A stretch of DNA of 64,000 nt from Watersipora subatra (GCF_963576615.1 NC_088717.1:25013344-25077343); one strand, 5' to 3'. Positions 1 through 12,832 are shown, counted from the first letter of the stretch. Made by a program: numbers and translations. The notes: generated from the sequence alone by a model not told the origin.

Positions 1-1581
1 TTTTTGCGAAACAATTTTTAACAAACAGTAATGGATTTTAGTGCTCAAAAATTCATGACTTATAGTTTGAAAAATACAGTAGTCAAAGATGCAAATGAGT
101 AGCGTTAAATTAGGCTATTTCTTGTCCCTTCAGCATATCCTCACTACCCCTACTAATTGCCTTCTATGTTGACCTAAATGACAATATTAGCCTTTTTGTT
201 TTAGCTGAGGTCTCTAGTTAGATTACTAAAGAGCTCAGTTTTTAAACCTAGGATATTGCTGTCAAGCAACTATTCGTTCCCTAATCACATAGATATGAAT
301 AAGCTTTTGGAATATAATTAAAGGTTTAATCAGATGCATTAAAAGGAATAGTAAATGTATAATAAAAAACTACTGATTCAATTAAACGCTCAAAACAACC
401 AAATCTTATTTCTGTTTTTGGACAGTTATCAGATCAAAAGGTAATGAAATTGTACAAAATAACTATTTTTAGAAATCATCACAAATGACAAGATGAATCA
501 AACTTTCAAAAGGTACCTACTTTTTTGTTGGTATTAGATTGAAATCATTTAGGATTTGCTTCTCTTGCCAGCCATCTCTCCAATAGTGCAGTTAAGAGAT
601 GAGACGTAATTTAAGAGCTGTGTCAATGATAGTTAAGGAAAACTCAATAGTATATTGAGGACATTATTAGTTCGTCATGTTTACATATAGTTTATAGAAG
701 GGCGATTAAAACTATTGTCCCGGTTATTGACCCTTAAAGTATTTGAATGTCTCTTGAGCATGTTGTATAATATAAGTGTATAGCAAGAGGAAACTTAACT
801 TTATAGCATAATCACTGAATGAATGTTTTGGCAACCGTAAAAAAACTTAGTTTAAAAGTTTTAAAGATTGGTTTTAAAATAATACAACTGTTGAGGCAGA
901 GCTATTTTGATAAAACTAATGCCTATTTTTACCTGTAAAGCAGTCAAAAATTGTATGCCCATTATGGTTTCAGAAAGTCTAGTAAAAGGATTCCATAAAA
1001 AAGCTTTTGCAGTAATTAACCTAGCTTGAGGGAGGCTATTAATTTTTTGACAAGTGAATAGCCTTGGGCACATTAATTTTGCTTGCAAATTTATGTGTAT
1101 AAGTACGGGTGCGCACAGATAGTCACATCAACCGTTTGCATCTCTACTGTGTTGGTGCGATGGAAATTTCAGCATGAGAAGAGACACATGTCGTGTTACT
1201 ATTGGCTAATTATAAACTATTTCAAAGTTTATAGTTGGTCAGCAACAATTAAAACCCCAGCTTTGTTGTTAGTACAAAATATTATTTACAACAATAATAA
1301 TACTGCAGGAAAAATATCAAGATCGATTCATCAAAACTTCATATTTCATCAAAACTGATGACATTTTCACCTAAAATTTAATCAGACTTCATACAAAGCA
1401 TAGGTGAGTAAACAATGGAGTAGCAATGAGAGTATGTTCAATTTTGGTCTTTGTTCCAGAATAGATACATATGGTAGTTAAAAAAATATTTCGGTTACGG
1501 AAACGTCGAGAACAAATTGAGTACATTTTAGTAATGTGTATCTGTGTAGGTCTGGTTGGCTCGCATAGTTTCAATGCATTC
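1..1581. other. No gene seen
   Basis: AT-rich unique-looking sequence. Short frames at 861-1088 and 1083-1358 lack splice context, domain and codon bias. Confidence 0.5.
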
Positions 1582-1975
1582 ATGACATATCATAACATAT
1601 CATAACATATCATAACATATCATAACATATCATATCATAATATATCGTAACATATCATAACATAGCATATTATAACATATTATAACATATTATAACATAT
1701 CATAACATAACATATTATAACATATTATAACATATCATAACATATTATAACATATTATAACATATTATAGCATATCATAACATATCATAACATGTTATAA
1801 CATATTATAACATATCATAACATATTATAACATATCATAACATATTATAACATATCATAACATATTATAACATATTATAACATATCATAACATATTACAA
1901 CATATTATAACATATTATAACATATCATAACATATTATAACATATCATAACATATTATAACATATTATAACATAT
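1582..1975. repeat. 10-bp AT-rich satellite (CATAACATAT)n
   Basis: About 39 units alternating CATAACATAT and TATAACATAT, just downstream of gene A. Confidence 0.95.
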
Positions 1976-2038
1976 AAACAGGAATAGCTTGACTCTGCAT
2001 TTTGGGAAAGCCCAAAGTTAGTTTGGACCAAATATGTC

Positions 2039-2044
2039 TTTAAT
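2039..2044 (-). terminator. Candidate polyadenylation signal of gene A
   Basis: ATTAAA on the minus strand lies about 80 nt after the gene A stop codon, just before the 10-bp satellite at 1582-1975. It is the common variant of AATAAA; no canonical copy is nearer. Confidence 0.4.
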
Positions 2045-2123
2045 AGATTACAACTGAGATATAAAGTGAACCTGAATGTACTGCAACATAGATTAGTAGA
2101 TATGCTTGTTTGTGTTCACATTA

Positions 2124-2803
2124 TCAGTAAGGGGATATCTTTCCATCGTCTGAATCCTCCGTTTCTGAAGGAAGGTCAACAGAAAGTTGACCTTCTTGCG
2201 CACTTGGTTCACAAGAAAGTTTTTTGGTTGAATTATTTAGATCTGCTGTCATTCCTAAATAATCTGGCCCTTCATATCCGTCTACCTCTGGTGATTTACA
2301 GACTTCTTCTGATAGCTTCTCAGAAAGTTCTTGAGCAATATCAGTTGTTTTCTTACCAGTGTAGATTACCATGCCACTCTCGGTTATTAGTGTTATGGGG
2401 CTATTTTCCTCTATTTCATTATCACTAGTGCTTTGTCTTACTGTTGGGAAGAGATCGCTGTAAGGTCGGGGAAGGCTGTCCGTAGTCGCGTGCTCATATT
2501 GGCCATAGCGAGAGGTTATTCTACTTTCAGGGATATATGCATATGAGTTGTAATCATCATAATCCTCATCCTCCACTTGCTCTCCAGAAACAGGAGCCCG
2601 CATGCCTGAGTTTAACCCATATAGACGTGGCGCTGGCACAGGCCTGACAGGCTGGACTGTGGTAGGTGGGGGAGCTGCAGGCGCCTCAGGAGGCTGTATT
2701 CTCATTTTTGATTTCCATCTGCGATAAAGTATTAATCCGCAGATCACAGCTATCGCGACTATAATTCCAGCAGAAACTGAAAGGCCAATTATGAGACGTC
2801 TCT
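2124..2803 (-). CDS. Gene A exon 4 (transmembrane helix and cytoplasmic tail)
   Basis: The acceptor TGTTTATTTGCAG ends at 2804. The exon reads KRRLIIGLSVSAG then IIVAIAVICGLILYRRWKSK, a clean transmembrane span with a basic stop-transfer. The tail has a Pro-rich stretch (PPEAPAAPPPTT), a YxxM motif (YLGM), YxxL-type sites (YSDL) and clustered Asp/Tyr (EDYDDYNSYAY). It ends SPY followed by TGA. Confidence 0.85.
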
Positions 2804-5800
2804 CTGCAAATAAACATTAAGCAATGGTTTCATTTAAAACGCATCTAGGGAAAATGTAAATATATAATGAAAAATGGCAAGTGTTAGTTGATACAACGCC
2901 TAAGACATCATCGAGCAAGTCTAAAAGTGTTAAAAGTCTGGTCACATGTTTAGCTGGCTCTAATACGCAGTCACAAAAATCAAAGTGGAGTAGGTAATCT
3001 TTTTGAATTTCCGGCTTCAACTATTGCGGCTACACTATATCGCGAGCTTTTTGTACCCATCATTTAGATATGTATATCAATACACTGTCAGTTTCAAATT
3101 ATACACTGTGACAATCAATAGTTATCTCATTTCTAGCGTATCAAAAAACATGTGACTTCCTTCTGACAACGAGCCCAGTTAATCACAAGCATGAATATTC
3201 AAACAGTAGAAGTTCATATTAAGAGTAAGTGCTTTCTCTGGCTCAAAATACTACGGCTGTAAATAAAAGAAACTGAAAAGCTGTCCATAAAAAGTTAGTT
3301 AATCTACCTATAACTTATTTAACTCTCACAATATGGCAAAACAAATCATTAATGTGGAGCAAACAGTTTATTTATATGAACGTTTTCTAGTATAGAGTTA
3401 GTTGATACCAGCAATTGAAATAGAATATTTTCCAGCACTAGCTTGAGACCGCTTGTTAACTATTAGTGAAATTATAGGCCATGCCTCCTACTTCATCCAA
3501 AAGTTATCGCCTATAAGGGCTATCCATCATTTTGCTATCTTGACACTGATTGGCTCAAGAATATTTAGCTCTGGCTCTACCTCTTTTATGTTCACTAGAG
3601 TCATGTTTCCCTATTTAGTGTTAGCTAGTCTTCTACAGATTCCAGTATTTTGTATACCATATACTATACAAGTATGCTACATGTACAAAGACATGTACTT
3701 ACATGCTACATGTAGAAGGACATGTACTTACATGCTACATCTAGAAGGACATGTACTTACATGCTACATCTAGAAGGACATGTACTTACATGCTACATGT
3801 AGAAGGGCATGTACTTACATGCTACATGTAGAAGGACATGTACTTACATGCTACATCTAGAAGGACATGTACTTACATGCTACATAGTGAAGGACATGTA
3901 CTTACATGCTACATGTAGAAGGACATGTACTTACATGAATGGTATATTGTTCTAGAAAGTGTTGAAGTCAGTATGTGTATTTGCAGTGTCATTATTTATA
4001 CTTGAAAAATTGACTTCTGTTTTGCAGAAATTTTCATTTAGAAGGTGGGTCAGAAACATAACTCTTGCAAGGTAGAAGGGATTACTGTATTTAGCTAAAC
4101 TACGAAAGCATGGAACAGTTTTAATATTTACATACATGACCTAAATACATGACCTAGTTAATCACGCTCAGACATAGACTGAGAGGTCAGCTGCTATGGA
4201 CTGACAGCTGATGATTATTGAACTTACTTTGACTGCCATCGACCTTGATTTCGTCTGGTAAATGTACTGCAAAAGAGATAATTCTGACTGTTAAGGACTC
4301 GATCAAAAGTATGTCTGTAAGCACTTGACAACATTCTATGAATACTGCTAAAAATTGTGGTCAATATCATCGTATAGTTAATTTTCAAGAAGGGAAATTG
4401 ATTTTGATGTATCGGGACACTTGAGAAGACAATAAGCAAAATTGAAAACACTCTCATGCTAACTTTGGGCAAAGGAGAGGAAAGAAGAAGACAAAAAGTT
4501 GAGCTGTTTAAGAATTATCCTACTAGCGCCAAAACTAGAAGCACAGGTTGGTACTATTAGACTAAGCTAGAATAGCTAATGAAACCCACCTTACATCTGC
4601 AACCAAAATAAATGCGATCTGACCTACTTACACTCTATGTAACGTATTCCTCCACCAGACCACCCACTCTCTCCAATGTACAGTGTGTTGTTAATCCTTG
4701 TAACAGATGTCGGTGTGTCAAGCTGACACGAGCCCAACTCGCTATCGACATGACCTTTTACACCAGTGCAGACTTTCGTGATGACTTGACTTTCCTGATC
4801 GATGTATGCCAAGACATGGCTGTTACTCATTGTTTCTAGGAAAGCTGTCTCGCCTGGCAGCGCGACTATCCCAGCTGAGTATTCTGTATATCGAACTGAT
4901 GGTACATTTGAATTCCAACTGAATTCATCAACAATCAAGCCAACCTGTGAATCACGCAAACTAAACATATAGTAACTTGGTTCTGTGCTTATGACCAACT
5001 CTGAGTAGAAATGAATTACGTGCCGCAGCTGCCAATTAGTACTAGAATATAAAATAACAACTCGTTCGCTGTCGGTGTAGATAGCTGCTATCGAATACGG
5101 TTTTTCATAAGTAACGTAAATCTTGTTTTCTTCAGGTACATAAGTTAAGGCACGAGGCCGATAAAAGAAGCTTGTTCTAAGTGAGCTAGTAACAGAGCTG
5201 GACATAGTCTCGTTGGTACAGTCATGAGACCAATCCCGAATGGCTACCTCATTTCTTTCATTCCTGCTTGGGTGAAAAGTGCGTAAGCAGTTATTGTCTT
5301 TGTCAGAGATAATCCATTTGTTCTGGTTTAATTGAACCAAATCTGATGGAGTGGAGAAACGGATGTTTCCACCATAACCTCCTCTATAACCACTTTCGTC
5401 CGCTATTCCCGCAATAAGCTTCAAATCCTGTTGGTCTGTGATATCCAATTGAACTATGGCATTAGAAAGTATCGCAATGATAATACCGGGGCGAGCTACG
5501 TCTTCTTGTATGTTTGTAAAGGTGCTTTCGTTTCTAAATCCAAGTTTGAATAACGTTTTCATTGTGCCAAAGCTATTAGGTGACACTCTGAAAAATAGGT
5601 AAATGTGTACTGATTAATATCATAAAGTAAATATTTTGAGAAATGTCACTTTTGGAGTCAAATCTATTTTATCACATAGCTGAAACATTTCTTATATGGC
5701 AATACTAAGTAGTGAAACTAATCTTAGAATAGGTCGCCGTCTTTAACCTCTTCATTGATCCTTATTAAAAGCCTGATTCAAAATTTTATTCTACTTTGTC

Positions 5801-6596
5801 ACCCAAAAGAAAGATAGCTTTCCATATCTCACGCTGTTGTATTAGACCGCACAGCTTCACCGCTGCTATATGTTGGTTGTTAACCAAGTTATTTCTGTAA
5901 ATGAGGCTTTGATTGCAAATATTTGATACAGTTAATGACCAGAATTTGTAGCAATTACACAAAAACTAACAAAAAGCATTAAGGATGGACTTACAGAAAG
6001 TTTTAGTAAATTTTATGAGAAGGTGGTTTTCCATCGCTTATAATTGTTTTTAATGTTAGAGGTAATCTGCCTGCCAGGATGTTTCTAGTTTAAAATCAAC
6101 AAAACTTGATCATGGTTAAAATGCTCAGAAACAATATGAGCAAAGTGACGTCACTAGTTGATATCATTGCTACAGTGTTGATATCAACCAGTGTGTTCAA
6201 ATTGCAGAGTTAGGCGTTTCTATTCTGTCAGCCTCTTTGCAACTAAAGGCGTCATAATCATACTTTCGCTTGAATCTGAGCTTTTTAACTGTGATCAAGC
6301 CTTGTCGATTTTAATCTTGAAACATTCTGGTAATCAGATACCTCAAACATTAAAATAGATTAGTAGATTAAAAAAAACATTAGTAAATAGATCATTCATT
6401 ATCAGATCATTCTGGTAAATATCATAAGCGACTGTAAACAATAGAAAAATACTGATATTTTCTGATAAAATCTACTAAAATCTTGTGCAAGTGTATCTTT
6501 GAAAGCATATATACTCACGAGTTACAGTTCTTACCTGCTCAAACTTGTCAGTAATAATCCAATAACCAAAAACTTTCTTGATGATGCTGGCTCCAT
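2124..6596 (-). CDS. Gene A: type I membrane protein with beta-propeller-like ectodomain (4-exon model)
   Basis: The spliced model joins 6596-6535, 5587-4632, 4266-4228 and 2803-2124. The lengths (62, 956, 39 and 680 nt) total 1737, exactly 579 codons with the stop, and every border has GT and AG. Residues 1-20 start MEPASSRK and continue with a leucine-rich run, a typical signal peptide. Residues 21-340 carry short blocks resembling NHL/SMP-type propeller blades (IIAILSNAIVQLD, KWIISDKDNNCLR, TPTSVTRINNTLYIGES) and N-glycosylation sequons. Residues 340-353 form a short stalk and about 357-378 a single transmembrane helix followed by YRRWKSK, so the C-terminus is cytoplasmic. The tail (380-578) is proline-rich, then acidic and tyrosine-rich. 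A surface receptor or adhesion role is inferred; I recognise no named family. Gene B is a paralogue with the same splice phases, which supports the model strongly. Confidence 0.85.
3676..3937. repeat. 29-bp minisatellite in gene A intron 3
   Basis: About nine units (CATGTACTTACATGCTACAT plus CTAGAAGGA), period exactly 29 at 3692, 3721, 3750 and 3779. The unit is rich in palindromes (ACATGT, CATG). Confidence 0.95.
4228..4266 (-). CDS. Gene A exon 3 (39-nt stalk micro-exon)
   Basis: The acceptor TCTCTTTTGCAG and donor GTAAGTTC flank 39 nt encoding about HLPDEIKVDGSQ, an extracellular juxtamembrane stalk. Length divisible by three and phase 1 on both sides mean it could be skipped without changing the frame. 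Confidence 0.75.
4632..5587 (-). CDS. Gene A exon 2 (whole propeller-like ectodomain)
   Basis: The acceptor CTATTTTTCAG ends at 5588 and the perfect donor GTAAGT starts at 4631. This uninterrupted 956-nt exon encodes residues 21-339. It aligns almost without gaps with exon 2 of gene B: both have the blocks IQEDxxRPG, (I/R)DWSxDC, RPxxLxY and CTGxxGH. Confidence 0.9.
5980..6510. mobile_element. Long-TIR MITE family 2, copy 1 (in gene A intron 1)
   Basis: The ends are inverted relatives of GATAAAATCTACTAAAAT and CAGGATGTTTCAAGATTAAA. The core CGCTTGAATCTGAG recurs near 38110. It lies between gene A exons 1 and 2. No coding frame; borders approximate. Confidence 0.65.
6535..6596 (-). CDS. Gene A exon 1 (signal peptide)
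   Basis: The ATG lies at 6596-6594 and reads MEPASSRK followed by FLVIGLLLTSLS, a basic then hydrophobic leader. The exon ends AG before the donor GTAAGAAC, leaving two bases of a codon that the next exon completes as Arg. Confidence 0.8.
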
Positions 6597-6703
6597 TCCT
6601 TCATGTCACAGAACGACAGAAAGTAGTTATTGACGGTATAACTGATCAGCTATTACTATTTCAAATAGAACTCTAGAGTAAACACAGCCAGTGGTGGATA
6701 AAA

Positions 6704-6711
6704 TATTTATA
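6704..6711 (-). promoter_or_regulatory. Candidate TATA box of gene A
   Basis: TATAAATA on the minus strand lies about 108 nt upstream of the gene A ATG. Position and sequence suit a core promoter with a short 5' UTR, but the region is AT-rich, so a chance match is possible. Confidence 0.45.
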
Positions 6712-6719
6712 GCATTACT

Positions 6720-7600
6720 TCTATCTATTTGTACTATTTGCTGTTTGAAGATTTGTTTGATGTAATTTTTTTTAAAAACATTTTTACAAAAATATAGAAG
6801 TATGGCGCAAATTTTTTATGTTTTTAGCAACAATTTTTTTATCTTTTTAATTACAAGCCCTTTTTTATACACTCCTGTTAATGGGTGGAGTGATTAGAGC
6901 AAAAGTATGACATTAATCCCAACTGCAGGAATGCGAATAAACGCTCATTATATATTATAAATGTGTCACCAGTTATCTTCTCCTTGATATATAGTGAAAC
7001 TGAGAATCAGGATGATCAGCATGATCAGGAAGCAATACCGAACCTGGCCAATATCTTTTATCTGGAGGCAAAAAAGATCCTATGAAGCTAAAATAATATT
7101 TGTGTTACTATCAGTCATGAATCAGGCCATCAACATAGACAAACCTTTGTACATACAGTACATCCGTAGGTATATTACATTCGTGTTATTTTGTAACATC
7201 TTTTTGAATCAATAGAATGCATTCAGCAGTGTTAGGAGCTACAATGGCATGGCTATATAGAAACCTGTCAATTATCTTTTAATGAGCTATAACTCTTTTC
7301 ATTACGCTTCCAATATTTCATTTATGCTTGAGCTGGTAAGTGAGAGTTTTGACTGATCATCAAGTGACTAAAGTTAGCATCTTGTTTCACTTTATTTCTT
7401 ATGAATGTGGGTAGTCGCACATCCCTCCATTTTAGCCAGTAAAATTTTAAAATTTAGTTGCCAGTTGCTTGCATGGTCTTGAAAGAGAAAAAGTGTTAAA
7501 AAAAGTTAAGCAAACTATTGGAAGAGGCAGAATTCTTTTCCCTTATAAGCTAACTGCATGTTTAGTGACCTGTTATTATTGTGCTAAGGTAATGCGCACT
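6720..7600. other. Upstream of gene A, no gene seen
   Basis: AT-rich with poly-T runs; nothing coding beyond chance frames. Confidence 0.5.
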
Positions 7601-7607
7601 AGCCAGG

Positions 7608-8184
7608 ATATCTGTGCATACATGCCGCACCATCTAGGATATCTATACATACATGTCGCACCATCTAGGATATCTATATAGACATGCCGCATTATCTAGG
7701 ATATCTAAACAGACATGCCGCACCATCTAAGAAATCTATACAGACATGCCACATCGCCTAGGATATATATACAGAAATGCCGCACCATCTAGGATATATA
7801 TACAGACATGCCGCACCATCTATGATATATATACAGACATGCCGCACCGTCTAGGATATATATACAGACATGCCGCACCATCTAGGATATATATACAGAC
7901 ATGCCGCACCATCTAGGATATATATACAGACATGCCGCACCGTCTAGGATATCTATACAGACATGCCACACTATCTAGGATATATATACAGACATGCCGC
8001 ACCATCTAGGATATATATACAGACATGCCGCACCATCTAGGATATCTATACAGACATGCCACATTGTCTAGGATATCTATACAGACATGCCACATCGTCT
8101 AGGATATATATACAGACATGCCGCACCGTCTAGGATATATATACAGACATGCCGCACCATCTAGGATATATATACAGACATGCC
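7608..8184. repeat. 31-bp minisatellite
   Basis: About 18 units with CAGACATGCCGCACCATCTA and a GGATATATATA arm. It ends abruptly at 8184 and lies upstream of gene A. Confidence 0.95.
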
Positions 8185-8189
8185 CGTAT

Positions 8190-10020
8190 AATGCTGACTG
8201 AATATGAGGCAGCAGTAGGTGACAAACTAGTACTTACTCAACCACTATGTATGGTACACACTGAAATCCTTCTCAGGTGTGGAACCAGGAAACATACAAA
8301 ATCACACAGATGAGGTAATGCACTGGTGATATGATATAGGCATTTGGTGAGTCATTTTTTGATGAGTTAAAACATGCCCTGCTTTAGTTAGACCTACTAA
8401 CAAGCCTCTAATGTTATATTCTAATGTTTGTGCTGAAAAATCTGTGTGAATGTGAATTTTATATGATATATATTAATGCTATTTTTTCTGATAAATGTGT
8501 ATGAATGTAATTTTTATAATGTTGTATGTTAATGTTGTTTTTTCTGAGAAATCTCTATGAGTGCGAGCAAGTATATCATTTTTAAAAGCTCTACGACATG
8601 AAGCTAAGTCAACATAAAAAGGCAGCTTATTATAAGCCGACTTTGTTATTAACTATAAAAATTCATATTTTTAGCTTATTTTCTATTCTGCCTTGTTTAT
8701 GACTCCTATTTGCTTTACTACCTTCACTAAAAGTACTAAATCAAATGTATCAGCTAAGACAACATGCAATACATAGAATTAGCTCGTACAATGCATCAAG
8801 CCACTAAGCCAATAAAAACAAGTTATCTAGTTATAAAGTATAGTAAGTTATAAGGTACAGTAAGTTATAAAGTAGTTCTAATCAAAAGGTCATAGTCAAA
8901 AGGTCATGTCCGTTCGTTCAACCGTTTGAAATTTATATTGACATCATTCGTATTTTCTTTTGTCTCTGTTTTAAGTGGCTGTCCAAAAAGGCTCATATTA
9001 ACCCCATAGTACTGGTAGCCATGTTTTGCCAAAGCACATGACATATATCTCACATAAGATACATTGACAGCTAGACATGCAGAAAGAAAAAAACACCCTT
9101 TGCAATGCAAAATATTTTAACTTGTCTCTCTTTAGCCCAAGAGTCTCCAAACTATGGCCCGCGAGCCATGAGCGGTCTCTATGGCTTCTCAATCTGGTCG
9201 GCATGACCAGATTAAGAATTAACAAATAGTGTTGCTTAGCGTTGTAAAAAATTAGTTGCGCATGTCAACATGTTTGTTGGTAGTTTAATAATTAATTATG
9301 TAGCCAGAACATAGCATCACCCTAGTGTCATATGTTTTGATTTGATTCTAGTAGATAGTCCTCTAGCTGCGTTGTCTGGCTGTGTTTATCTGATAGCTGT
9401 GAAATTGTTCATACAGCTCAGTCTTTCCCGTTACCAAAGTAATGGAACGGAATGCAACCAAAGTAAATCACCAAAGCTGTTCCAATAACCAGCCAATTAC
9501 CAGATGCACAATAATCTTTTCCAATTTAATACATGTTGTAATTTGCTTATTTTTTGTTGCAAATTTTAATTGTCAGCAGTCTTACTAAATAATCTTTTTT
9601 TTAAATATAGTTTAAATCAGCTAAGGGCCGCTCTGCAACAGTACTACAACTTACTCAAGGATAGTGTTTGTTTAAACCAGCTTGAGATTCAACTCGTCAG
9701 ATGAGAAGTAGATTTCTATCAAAGCTTGTAGGATCTGATCTACAGTCAGACATTGCAGCAGTTTTTGTGTCAAGAAAGCATTTTCATTATTCACATTGAT
9801 AGTTCTTTTCGGGTATTTACACACTAAACTATGATTTTTTTCTCTAAACTAAAGGATTGTTCTCAATAAACACTATTTAATGACTATCAATATAGAATAA
9901 AGCTATTATTAAAGCTATTCAATGCCATTATCATTCAAACCTAGAATATGACCGCAGTCTCCAAACTGCTGTTTAAACTTTTGTGTAGCCCCTGGTTTAG
10001 TATAAAGAGTAATCAAAAGC
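8190..10020. other. No gene seen apart from a hAT end
   Basis: Diverged repeat-like sequence. Two near-copies of GTGTGAATGTGAATTTTATA-type text at 8440-8520 suggest a small tandem duplication. Confidence 0.4.
9136..9200. mobile_element. hAT-type transposon end
   Basis: GTCTCCAAACTATGGCCCGC followed by GAGCCATGAGCGG is the 'CAAACTATGGCCCGCGGGCC' terminus known from hAT elements. A second GCAGTCTCCAAACTGC occurs at 9956 in direct, not inverted, orientation, so the unit is not intact. Confidence 0.5.
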
Positions 10021-10024
10021 TTAA

Positions 10025-10902
10025 CGGTTGACTTGCAATAAAATTCACATTACAGTTATTTGATATGAACAGATTCACCATTTTTTACTCTGCTGTGTTG
10101 TAGGTGCAAAATATGTGGCAGGGTGATTACAAGCTCTTAAAAGCTAAAAAACAAGCAGTTAATCGCAGCCACACGAGACAGTCGTAGTTTGGGTTCTCTT
10201 TCCAAAACGGCTCAAATGTGATGTAGTTTTGGTAGATGGTTTCTGTTTACACCTTCATGCGACCTTATTCGTCAAAATATTTTCACAAATATACTTCACG
10301 CATTCAATAAAACCATGTTTATTGTTCTTACGCATCTATTTTATCGTCATTGTAATGCTGTCACTTTTGGCAGTGATATCTTATAACGTACCGTAAAAAT
10401 TCATTTAATTATTTAACCTTACCTCGAAGCAGTACATATTATTGTCTGATAATCATGACGAGCCTGTTGGTCACCTGTGATAATTGAAAAGTGCTACAAA
10501 AATTATTTGCGAAGTATTGGGTCACATGATCAGATTACGACTTGACGATTTGATCAAGCCGAAACAAAACTGTAAAGTAGTGAGCATCTATATTTTATAC
10601 GGGGTCTTCGGTAAAACCCGAAGTGTTTTTCATAAACTAGTGCTATGATAAGTTTTATCTTGAGCTTTTTATTGGCCTTTCCATTCACGTGAGAACATCA
10701 CGTGACAAGACAATAGCCAAACTGTAATGACTGCATCAGATAAATAAACAGTTTCCAATTTACGGTGGCTTTTCGTTTATGAGCTTTTAAGAGCTTGTAA
10801 TCACATTTCCACATATTTGGCACCTACTACACAACAGAGTAAGACATGGTGAATATTTTGATACCAAATAACTGTAATTTGCATTTTGTTGCAAGTCAAC
10901 CT
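10025..10902. mobile_element. Long-TIR, TTAA-flanked element, copy 1
   Basis: TTAA at 10021-10024 and 10903-10906 flanks an 878-bp element. Its ends (GGTTGACTTGCAA and complement) continue as imperfect inverted repeats for about 130 bp (left 10025-10150, right 10775-10902). The interior has no coding frame. TTAA targets with long TIRs fit non-autonomous Kolobok or piggyBac-like elements. Copy 2 is at 56859-57735. Confidence 0.8.
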
Positions 10903-10906
10903 TTAA

Positions 10907-12535
10907 AGTTATTTTCTGATTGTTGTTTCTGGTTACATGTGAATGACATGGTTCTTTTCCAGTTGCTGAACTGTGAGCAAATAAAAAACATTATTTATCA
11001 CAAACTGAAAATATTAGTTAATGTCAAGTGTTTGGTTATCACAGACAGAAATAATAAAATATTTATAGAGGTTTTTATCCTTTGATCTCTAGTTCCATAT
11101 TTTCCAGATACATCACTACGTGTTCATTTACCTACTGCCAATAAATCTGACTAGACAGCCATATTCTACCATCATGTCCCTTGATCAATATGTATGCTAA
11201 TGTATTTCCTCTGTGTGAAGAGTACATGATTGGAATTCAAAAGCCACACGAGTGCCCTATCATATATGCCGTAAGTGTGGAAAGTTGAGAGGCACCAAGA
11301 ACTGAGTTTGGTTGCTGTCCCACGTCCTGTCACAAGTATTGTTATGTTATTGATTCAATGAATGCATAAGTATCTGTTGAGATTGTGTTTATATATGTTT
11401 ATTTTGTGACTAACAAATAGTTTTAGTGGTAACATAAGATCATATTCTGCCGAGGATCTCAAAATTATCTTTCAAGTGTGGTTGGTACAGAGAATAAGAT
11501 GAAATAACTATCAAGAGCTGATAAGGAGTTGTGTGTACTCGTTATTATAGCGCAGCCTTTGACTGCCATGCCTAGTCGTGCCTACTTTGTTAAAAAACCT
11601 GAAATGGATTGCAAATTTGCTAGTTTCACTTTAGCAAAAATCCACTTTTTTCCATCTAGTTTTTTATTACTGTGGAATTGCAAAAGTGCTCATATAACGC
11701 TAAGTTTGAACGTTGAAAAATTTGGCAGTGTTGTTCTGCTTTAGGAGTACTAAATAGGGCAGAACATAACCTACTTTTTATTAGGATGAATGCGGGCACT
11801 TTTCAGGAACTTTAAGTATGAACTAAGCTAAATGTTAATCCTCTGAAATTGGATGTTGATTTGACGTTTTATTATAACTATAGTTATAGGAGGAAATTAA
11901 TAAAAATAACATTCCTGTTAAAAATGTTGATGATAATAACAAAGATAACAGTGGTTTTTACTGGTATTAGCTAAGAATAGACTCTTGCGCACCGAGATAC
12001 AACAGAAATAGACTGATGGTCAAATTTGCACTGAACTGTATTATCTCAACGCTTATAGTATAAACGATACAAGTGACGATAATATTAATTATGAAATGTA
12101 CCTGAGAGGATAAGGAAAAAGGTAAAACTAAATAAAAAGCTTGAGCAACCAACTCCAGGCTATAAAAAGTTGGCACAAAACCGCAATATTTCAACAAAAT
12201 ATCTGTTAGCTTGTGATGAAGCCAACATGAGACTTTGAGAGAAATTAGTATGAGGAAGCTTTTGCTGAAGGTTATCTTTCAGGCAATTTATCTGTTGGCC
12301 AACTATTAAGAATTTCTACAATATCCAGAGATAGTCATGTGCACGCGCTTAAAAGATTAAATTGTTGTTATTCTCAGCAAGGTGTGTGACTCGCTAGCAA
12401 ATTTTCATCTCTGAATTTTTTAACTCTAAATATGTACTTTTACGGTTGTAATGTACATAATAAACATATTAGTTCATGCCAGCTCTCTAAGATCACTAGA
12501 TACAAGTAAGTTGGCTGAAGTGACTAAATCTACTG
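10907..12535. other. No gene seen
   Basis: Short frames (10846-11085, 11529-11744, 11967-12197) have no recognisable domain and no exon borders I trust. Confidence 0.4.
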
Positions 12536-12832
12536 TTTTCTCTCTCCTCTCTCTCTCCCTCTTTCCCTCTCTCTCTCTCTCTCTCTCTCCCTCTCTCTCT
12601 CCCTCTCTCTCTCCCTCTCTCCCTCTCTCTCTCTCCCTCCCTCCCTATCCCTCTCTCCCTCTCTCCCTCCCTCCCTTTCCCTTTCTCTCTCTCCCTCTCT
12701 CTCTCTGCCTCTCTCTCTCTCTCTCCCTCTCTCCCTCTCTCCCTCTCTCCTTCTCTCTCTCCCTCTCTCCTTCTCTCCCTCTCTTCCTCTTTCCCTCTCT
12801 CCTTCCCTCCCTCCCCCTCTCTTTACCTCTCT
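12536..12832. repeat. Polypyrimidine (CT/CCCT)n tract
   Basis: Nearly 300 bp of C and T only on the plus strand. Both long frames here (Ser/Leu/Pro and Arg/Glu/Gly) are by-products of the repeat. Confidence 0.95.

Noticed and set aside
2066..2428. 120-residue plus-strand frame
   Set aside because: It is antisense to gene A's last exon.
4612..4839. 75-residue plus-strand frame
   Set aside because: Antisense to gene A exon 2.
7608..8184. Regular 31-bp repeat considered as a CRISPR-like array
   Set aside because: Units are contiguous with no variable spacers, and the context is a eukaryotic genome.
9956..9975. Right end of a hAT element starting at 9136
   Set aside because: The matching text GTCTCCAAACT is in direct, not inverted, orientation.
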